In this document: in pieces, positions 34,132-38,975 of the stretch
How positions within the stretch are numbered: the stretch's first letter is position 1
How the letters are laid out: each line of letters starts with the position of its first letter
Assembly (NCBI GenBank): GCA_018825665.1
Contig: JAHJEG010000030.1
Location: forward strand, 1 to 38,975
DNA from: a bacterium
GTDB lineage: Bacteria > Campylobacterota > Campylobacteria > Campylobacterales > Sulfurimonadaceae
Direction: 5' to 3'
DNA length: 38,975 bases
Position numbers and translations under genes: made by a program
The notes under the pieces: generated by a model
The model's input: only the letters and a program-made list of their open reading frames with translations
Databases searched by the model: none
What the model was told of the DNA's origin: nothing

Positions 34132-36636
34132 ATGAAAACCTCTTTTGAGCTCCTTATATCTCTTATCTTCGTTCTTATCTTCACTGCTTGTGAAGATAAG
34201 AACACTTATTCTCCAAATCCTGAAACCACTATAAAAGAACACTTCGCAATACTCGGCCCGATCAGTGAGGGCAATGTAAGCATTCGTGTATTTGGTACAG
34301 ATGAGATTATCTACACGACCAAAACCACCGCTCTAACAGACAGCACAAGTGAATTGAAGTGGAACCAATATGATGTAGGTTCTTTTGTAGTGGATTTTAA
34401 TGCCAGCATGGATTTAGACACCTGGCTTTATACGGAAATAAGCTCCGGCGAAGATGTAGACAGCGATGATGATGGGATAGTAACGATGCCTGCAACTCCT
34501 TTAAAAGGAGTGATGAAAGCTTATTGCAGACTTGAAGACTTCAAAAGTTCAAAGCTCATCGTAAATATGTTTACAACGATAGGCGCACAGTTTTATAGAG
34601 ACAGGAACAAACAGTTCCTTGCTCTTGAGGAATATCTCAGCAGTTTTGCAAAAACCGTTTTTGTAAAAAGTGTAGACACAAATGACGGAATTGACTATAA
34701 AGATTTATATTCCTACATACCTAATGAGACACAAGAGAACTATTTAATCTCGCCAAATTTGTATAAAAATCTTTTGAAGTATGGCGTGATGGATGCGCTT
34801 CTCAATGATGACAACATCAGCGCACTGCTGCTATCTGACGATGACAATGACTCTCTAAGTCTTTGGGATGAGCTTTTGTATGATTCTTCACCAATCCTTT
34901 GGGACACGGATTCGGACGGTATTGATGATTTTACAGAGATTGAGAGCGGACTGAACCCGGCTTTAAAAGACAGTGATTATGACGGGATAGATGATAACGA
35001 TGAGAGAGTACTCTATAAAACTAATCCGTTAAATCCCGACAGCGATGAGGATTATATACCGGATGGAATCGAGATAATACATCTAAGTGATCCTCTTGAT
35101 GCCGATGAAAATAACAATGAAACGGCGGACGGCCTGGACGGTGATCCCTTTTTAATCTATCAGTGGCATATCAAAAGTTTAGGTGAGCTGATAAATAATA
35201 CCGCAGGAGTATCTACCGTTCTTGGAAATGATTTAAATATCTTGGATGTATATCATAGAGTATTGGGAAATGCAAACGGAGAAAAAACAATAGTGCAGGT
35301 GATAGATACGGGAGTGGAACTTTTGCATGAAGATATTGAAGTGGATTTAAACAACTCCTATAATGCAGTAACCGGCTCAAACGATCCAACGGCAACTGCA
35401 GGCGTATCGCAGAGTGACCCCACTTCACCTTTGAACAGCGGTCACGGCAATGCCGTAGCGGGTATTTTGGCAGCCAAAACGAATAACGGTCTGGGAGTGA
35501 GAGGCATTATCCCAAGAGGTGTGATTGCCGGGAGTAACTGGCTCGAAGATCAGACTTTGGGTGAACTAGAGAGGGTCTGGTACTCCCAGATAAATGATCC
35601 AAGGATAGTGGTATCAAATAACAGCTGGGGAGCCTACTATCTTAAAGACACAAATTATGAAAGACTTTTGGCAATTGCAACCGCACAGCTGCGCAATGAA
35701 AAGGGAAAAATCTTTACTTTTGCCGCGGGGAACTCAAGAGAGGAATACGGAAATGCAAACTTGTCATATCTTGGCAATAACCCTTATGTAATCTCTGTTG
35801 CATCACTAAACCATGAAGACAGATATGCCTCATATTCAAATCCGGGAAGCAATATATTGGTCTGTGGATACGGAGGTGAACATTATTATACGGCTCCGAC
35901 TATTATGACAACGCTTTTGATGGGGGAATCATACTATGAAAGTGAATTAAATGGGGAAAAGGGGGTTGTAACCGTAGATGAGGATCTGGAAAAAAATTAT
36001 ACCTATGCGATGAACGGGACGAGCTCTGCTACTCCAATGGTAAGCGGTTCAATCGCATTGGCAATCGATGCCTGCCCGGATTTAACATGGAGAGATGTAA
36101 AATGGCTGATAGCAAATACATCGACAGTAGTAGACGCTGCGAATAAAAGCTGGATAAAAAACGGTGCCGGACTGATGCATAGTATAGATTACGGCTATGG
36201 AAAAGTGAATCCTCTTAAAATGATAGATGCATGCCGTTCAAAATATTTTAAAACAATGCCGCCTGTGCAATATCTTCAGGCAAGCGTGTCAGACATCAAT
36301 ACCGTTATCCCCGATACAAATACAACAGTAATACAAACAGTAAAGGTGCAAGAGAACCTGAGCATTGAATGGATAGGCTTGACGATTGATACAGACCATC
36401 CCTTTGCAGGCGACTTGGAGATTAGTCTGACATCTCCTATGGGCACCAAAACATCTATCATAACTCCTAATGAAGTTAATTTTGCAGGCTATAACGGGGG
36501 TTTTCGATTTGGAAGCGTTGCCTTTGTGGATGAAGATTCTCTTGGCATGTGGAAAATTGAAATTACCGACAGACTGGAGCATGACCAGGGTATGCTTAAA
36601 AATATAAAAATTGAAATACACGGATATACAAGATGA
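34132..36636 (+). CDS. Subtilisin-like (S8) lipoprotein protease with TSP3 calcium repeats and P-domain
   Basis: From ATG 34132 this is 834 residues: lipobox FTA-C20, then a unique region to about 230. Asp-rich thrombospondin type 3-like calcium repeats follow at about 240-340 (DTDSDGIDDFTEIESG, DSDYDGIDDNDE, DSDEDYIPDGIE). The S8 catalytic domain has Asp392 (VIDTGVE), His438 (SGHGNAVAG) and Ser631 (NGTSSATPMVSG). A C-terminal proprotein-convertase P-domain (about 700-834, HPFAGDLEISLTSPMGT, MWKIEITDR) completes the chain. This is a kexin-like architecture tethered by lipid to the envelope. It is co-transcribed with the large lipoprotein and overlaps the next small gene (ATGA). A TTCCACATGCC copy encodes part of the P-domain (GMWKIEI). 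Confidence 0.92.
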   Translation: MKTSFELLISLIFVLIFTACEDKNTYSPNPETTIKEHFAILGPISEGNVSIRVFGTDEIIYTTKTTALTDSTSELKWNQYDVGSFVVDFNASMDLDTWLYTEISSGEDVDSDDDGIVTMPATPLKGVMKAYCRLEDFKSSKLIVNMFTTIGAQFYRDRNKQFLALEEYLSSFAKTVFVKSVDTNDGIDYKDLYSYIPNETQENYLISPNLYKNLLKYGVMDALLNDDNISALLLSDDDNDSLSLWDELLYDSSPILWDTDSDGIDDFTEIESGLNPALKDSDYDGIDDNDERVLYKTNPLNPDSDEDYIPDGIEIIHLSDPLDADENNNETADGLDGDPFLIYQWHIKSLGELINNTAGVSTVLGNDLNILDVYHRVLGNANGEKTIVQVIDTGVELLHEDIEVDLNNSYNAVTGSNDPTATAGVSQSDPTSPLNSGHGNAVAGILAAKTNNGLGVRGIIPRGVIAGSNWLEDQTLGELERVWYSQINDPRIVVSNNSWGAYYLKDTNYERLLAIATAQLRNEKGKIFTFAAGNSREEYGNANLSYLGNNPYVISVASLNHEDRYASYSNPGSNILVCGYGGEHYYTAPTIMTTLLMGESYYESELNGEKGVVTVDEDLEKNYTYAMNGTSSATPMVSGSIALAIDACPDLTWRDVKWLIANTSTVVDAANKSWIKNGAGLMHSIDYGYGKVNPLKMIDACRSKYFKTMPPVQYLQASVSDINTVIPDTNTTVIQTVKVQENLSIEWIGLTIDTDHPFAGDLEISLTSPMGTKTSIITPNEVNFAGYNGGFRFGSVAFVDEDSLGMWKIEITDRLEHDQGMLKNIKIEIHGYTR
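36543..36555 (-). repeat. Dispersed motif copy 10 (TTTCCACATGCCA)
   Basis: Full match inside the subtilase P-domain (Gly-Met-Trp-Lys on the gene strand). Confidence 0.7.
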
Positions 36637-37007
36637 ATAAAATACTATTACTGCTTATTATGCTCTTTGGATCTGCAAATGCCGAGTATGAAAAACTAAA
36701 AGAGTATAAACAAAATTCTAAAAATACTTTAAACAAGAGTCAAAAAAATACTTCTGAAGCATCAGAAATGGAAAAAAAATACAAAAACTATATAGAGATA
36801 AGCTATAAAGATATAAATACAATGAATACAGAGCAACTGGAAGAAAAATACGGTATTTATCTATGGCTGTGCATAGCAGATGGAATATGTGTTTTTAAGA
36901 GCAAAAAAAATCAGGATATGGATTTATTGATACAAACAATACAAAAAGAAGAGCCCGATATTGACAGAGTAAAAAAATATTATATGGATCAATTTAAACC
37001 ATTTTAA
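36633..37007 (+). CDS. Small exported protein of unknown function
   Basis: A 124-residue protein with a clear signal peptide (about 1-17, cleavage after SANA), then a Lys/Asn/Ser-rich helical stretch and a C-terminal region with two Cys (WLCIADGICVFKSKK) that could form a disulfide, ending in a helix. No family is recognised. Its ATG overlaps the subtilase stop, so it is probably co-expressed and might be an inhibitor, chaperone or partner of the protease or large lipoprotein; this is inference from position only. A strong stem-loop follows. Confidence 0.75.
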   Translation: MNKILLLLIMLFGSANAEYEKLKEYKQNSKNTLNKSQKNTSEASEMEKKYKNYIEISYKDINTMNTEQLEEKYGIYLWLCIADGICVFKSKKNQDMDLLIQTIQKEEPDIDRVKKYYMDQFKPF

Positions 37008-37010
37008 ATT

Positions 37011-37039
37011 ATTCATTTCCTTTTAAAAAGGAAATGAAT
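37011..37039 (+). terminator. Stem-loop terminator after the lipoprotein-subtilase operon
   Basis: A 14-bp perfect inverted repeat (ATTCATTTCCTTTT against AAAAGGAAATGAAT) has a single central base, three bases after the stop of the small exported protein. It is AT-rich and followed by TTTA. It probably ends the operon. Confidence 0.7.
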
Positions 37040-37072
37040 TTATGCAAAAATCAAATTTTACCCCCTGTTTCC

Positions 37073-37101
37073 TTGAATAACACAGATGATTTGGATACAA
37101 T
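37073..37101 (+). promoter_or_regulatory. Promoter of the S10 ribosomal operon
   Basis: A TTGAAT (37073-37078) and TACAAT (37096-37101) with exact 17-base spacing precede rpsJ by 55 bases. An AGAAGG ribosome site lies at 37145-37150. Confidence 0.6.
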
Positions 37102-37156
37102 TCCGCTCCCTTAATATAGTTAGGCAAGACCTGACGAGTTCTTTAGAAGGAAAAAC

Positions 37157-37468
37157 ATGGAAAAAATTCGTTTAAAATTGAAAGCGTACGATCATCGTGT
37201 ACTTGATAGATCAGTAGCATCAATCGTTGAGGCTGTTAAGCGTACAGGCGCGGTAATTCGTGGTCCGATACCTTTACCAACAAAAATTCGTAAATATACG
37301 GTACTAAAATCTCCACACGTTAACAAAAGTTCTCGTGAGCAGTTTGAAATTCGTATGCACGCAAGAGTTATCGACATCGTATCTGCAACGCCGGAAACTG
37401 TTGATTCATTAATGAAACTTGATCTTGCACCGGAAGTGGACGTTGAAGTTCGCTCTATGGATAAGTAG
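37157..37468 (+). CDS. rpsJ: 30S ribosomal protein S10
   Basis: A 103-residue protein of exact family length, with [17 protein letters not shown] at the start and the S10 signature [35 protein letters not shown] internally (cited by its first and last residues at about 37-71). It is part of the small-subunit head and, as NusB partner, of antitermination complexes. It is the first gene of the S10 operon, with its own promoter. Arg codons shift to CGT here, as expected for highly expressed genes. Confidence 0.97.
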   Translation: MEKIRLKLKAYDHRVLDRSVASIVEAVKRTGAVIRGPIPLPTKIRKYTVLKSPHVNKSSREQFEIRMHARVIDIVSATPETVDSLMKLDLAPEVDVEVRSMDK

Positions 37469-37476
37469 GAGATATC

Positions 37477-38052
37477 GTGGAATATATTGTTGAAAAAATC
37501 GGTATGAGCCGTACAATCACAGTACCAAGTAAACCTGTTACTCTTTTAAGAGTTCTAGATATGAAAGTATGTGAAGTGAACGAAGGTACTGCAATTGTTG
37601 CTTACAATAGCGGTAAAAAAATGAATAAATCAATTGAAGGTCAACAAAAAAAGTATAGCCTTTCATCTGAGTTTAACCGTTTTGTTACTATAGAAGTAGC
37701 AAACACTGAAGCTGGTGATATAGACTTGGCTCCATTAGCAGAAGCTAGTGTTGTAAAAGCTACATTTACTACAAAAGGTCGCGGTTTTTCCGGTGCTATG
37801 AAGCGTTGGAACTTTGGTGGCGGTCCTGCATCTCACGGTCACAGATTTGGTCGTAGAACAGGTTCAATCGGTAATGCTGAGTGGCCAGGTCGTGTAATGA
37901 AAGGGCGTAAGATGCCTGGACAATACGGTAACACAAAAAATAGTGTTAAAAATGAAATCATCTCTTATGATGCTGAAAACAAAATCTTAGCGGTTGTTGG
38001 TTCAGTTTCTGGTGCGAATGGTTCTTTAGGTCGTGTAAAGGTAGCTAAATAA
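37477..38052 (+). CDS. rplC: 50S ribosomal protein L3
   Basis: A 191-residue protein starting at GTG 37477, with AGGAG just upstream and 8 bases after rpsJ. L3 features are the KIGMSR start and the loop [19 protein letters not shown] with [14 protein letters not shown] that reaches towards the peptidyl-transferase centre. The TAA stop overlaps the rplD ATG (TAATG). Confidence 0.97.
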   Translation: MEYIVEKIGMSRTITVPSKPVTLLRVLDMKVCEVNEGTAIVAYNSGKKMNKSIEGQQKKYSLSSEFNRFVTIEVANTEAGDIDLAPLAEASVVKATFTTKGRGFSGAMKRWNFGGGPASHGHRFGRRTGSIGNAEWPGRVMKGRKMPGQYGNTKNSVKNEIISYDAENKILAVVGSVSGANGSLGRVKVAK

Positions 38053-38666
38053 TGAGCGCAATTATTCTAAATGAAAAAATGGAAAAAGCATCTGAGTTAG
38101 CATTACCTGAGAGCTTCCAAGGTATTAACCCACATAACCTTTACCTGTATGTAAAGTCTGCTCAAGCTGCACAACGTGCAAATTCAGCAACAGCTTTAAC
38201 TCGTGCAGAAGTAAGAGGCGGTGGTAAGAAACCATGGGCTCAAAAAGGTGGCGGACGTGCTCGTGCTGGTTCTCGTCGTTCACCAGTATTCGTAGGCGGG
38301 GGTAAGGCATTTGGTCCTAAAAACAACCGTAACTATGATTTAAAAGTTAATAAAAAGCAAAAAAAACTTGCTCTTAACTTTGCTTTAAATGAGCATGCAC
38401 AAAATGGTACTCTTTTTATAGTTGACAGCATTGAAATCGCATCTGGTAAAACTAAAGATGCAAACGCAATGTTTAAAGCTCTTAATCAAAGAGATGCACT
38501 TTTTGTTAAGTCTATTTTAGATGAAAACACATTCTTGGCATTTGATAATATTCAAGCTACGTATGTAATAGAATCTAATGAATTAAATGCTTTCTTAGCT
38601 GCAAATTATCGTTCAGTTGTGATCGAAAAAGCGGTATGGGAAAATCTTGTAAGTGAGGCTAAGTAA
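38052..38666 (+). CDS. rplD: 50S ribosomal protein L4
   Basis: A 204-residue protein of family length. It contains the L4 extended loop [19 protein letters not shown] with a following [15 protein letters not shown] that lines the exit tunnel, and the C-terminal Rossmann-like region. L4 assembles early on 23S rRNA; in Enterobacteria it also represses the S10 operon, but the leader here is too short and different to say so. It overlaps rplW by one base. Confidence 0.97.
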   Translation: MSAIILNEKMEKASELALPESFQGINPHNLYLYVKSAQAAQRANSATALTRAEVRGGGKKPWAQKGGGRARAGSRRSPVFVGGGKAFGPKNNRNYDLKVNKKQKKLALNFALNEHAQNGTLFIVDSIEIASGKTKDANAMFKALNQRDALFVKSILDENTFLAFDNIQATYVIESNELNAFLAANYRSVVIEKAVWENLVSEAK

Positions 38667-38947
38667 TGGCAGATATTACAGATATTAAATCTATACTATA
38701 TACAGAGAAGACTCTTGGTATGCAAGAAGATGGTGTGATCGTTGTTCAAACATCTCCTCGTATGACTAAAACAGGTCTTAAAGAGGTTTTTCGTGAGTAT
38801 TTTGGAATTATTCCAAGCAACATTAACTCACTTAATCAAAGCGGAAAAGCAAAAAAATTCCGTGGTGTACAAGGTAAACAAAATGACTTTAAAAAGTTTT
38901 ATGTTACTTTACCTGAGGGTGCACAAATAGAAAGTTTGGCGGTTTAA
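38666..38947 (+). CDS. rplW: 50S ribosomal protein L23
   Basis: A 93-residue protein of family length ([20 protein letters not shown], then [14 protein letters not shown] and [20 protein letters not shown]). L23 lies at the tunnel exit and docks trigger factor and SRP. It is translation-coupled to rplD (TAATG); rplB begins one base after the stop. Confidence 0.96.
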   Translation: MADITDIKSILYTEKTLGMQEDGVIVVQTSPRMTKTGLKEVFREYFGIIPSNINSLNQSGKAKKFRGVQGKQNDFKKFYVTLPEGAQIESLAV

Positions 38948-38948
38948 T

Positions 38949-38975
38949 ATGGCAATTAAAACTTATAGACCAACA
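38949..38975 (+). CDS. rplB: 50S ribosomal protein L2, first nine codons (truncated by window end)
   Basis: ATG at 38949 opens MAIKTYRPT, the usual L2 N-terminus, in the expected S10-operon position. The gene runs off the window. Confidence 0.9.

Noticed and set aside
258-36555. The repeated CCACATGCC as a conserved protein motif or a CRISPR/REP element
   Set aside because: Copies fall in different reading frames and unrelated genes, are kilobases apart, and lack longer flanking similarity.

Overview
This window is a chromosomal segment of a Campylobacterota bacterium, most like the Sulfurimonas/Sulfuricurvum group. The support is the AT-rich composition, Campylobacterota-style -10 boxes (TATAAT without a clear -35), AGA-rich arginine codons outside the ribosomal genes, a futalosine-pathway MqnA-like protein, and the S10 ribosomal operon at the right edge. 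The species assignment is inference. No tRNA, rRNA, CRISPR array, insertion sequence or prophage was seen, and no stretch over 300 bases lacks a gene.

Layout. (1) 38-289, minus: a small exported helix-hairpin-helix (ComEA-like) protein. (2) 479-17857, plus: a tightly packed Pel-type exopolysaccharide locus, in the order cotH-like lipoprotein, PycTM/DUF3616-like membrane protein, SPOR-like/porin protein, pelC, pelD, pelE, pelF, pelG, pelA, a TM-TPR protein and pelB. Most junctions overlap by a few bases. PelF polymerises, PelG moves the chain across the inner membrane, PelD/PelE form the c-di-GMP-responsive inner-membrane part, PelA trims and deacetylates in the periplasm, and PelC plus PelB form the outer-membrane exit. 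PelB appears to be split into two genes. (3) 17878-18885, minus: galE, convergent with pelB, a likely supplier of UDP-Gal/UDP-GalNAc. (4) 18948-20753, plus: a membrane-anchored parvulin and a HupE/UreJ-like membrane protein. (5) 20806-22071, plus: malic enzyme, whose stop codon directly abuts that of the opposing operon. (6) 25750-22072, minus: mqnA, a di-haem cytochrome c peroxidase and a GGDEF-EAL protein with 1-4 base overlaps. (7) 25862-27741, plus: moaD, moaE, moeA for molybdenum cofactor. (8) 29416-27786, minus: an ATPase and rnhB. (9) 29526-37007, plus: a 1530-residue surface lipoprotein, a subtilisin-like lipoprotein and a small exported protein. (10) 37157 to the end: rpsJ, rplC, rplD, rplW and the first codons of rplB.

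The most unusual signal is not a gene. The 9-mer CCACATGCC (or its complement) occurs ten times, five per strand, spread over 36 kb and lying inside genes in four reading-frame contexts. Eight copies extend to TTCCACATGCC and seven to WTTCCACATGCCR. By hand estimate about 0.1 copies of the 9-mer and 0.01 of the 11-mer are expected. Single-base variants (TTGCACATGCC) occur in pelA and pelB, and two in head-to-head orientation form a perfect 26-bp palindrome exactly midway between the convergent moeA and rnhB genes. This is the pattern of a DNA uptake sequence (as in Neisseria or Haemophilus, where inverted pairs often sit at gene ends), and the window also encodes a ComEA-like protein. I propose it as a candidate uptake or other genome-wide recognition sequence.
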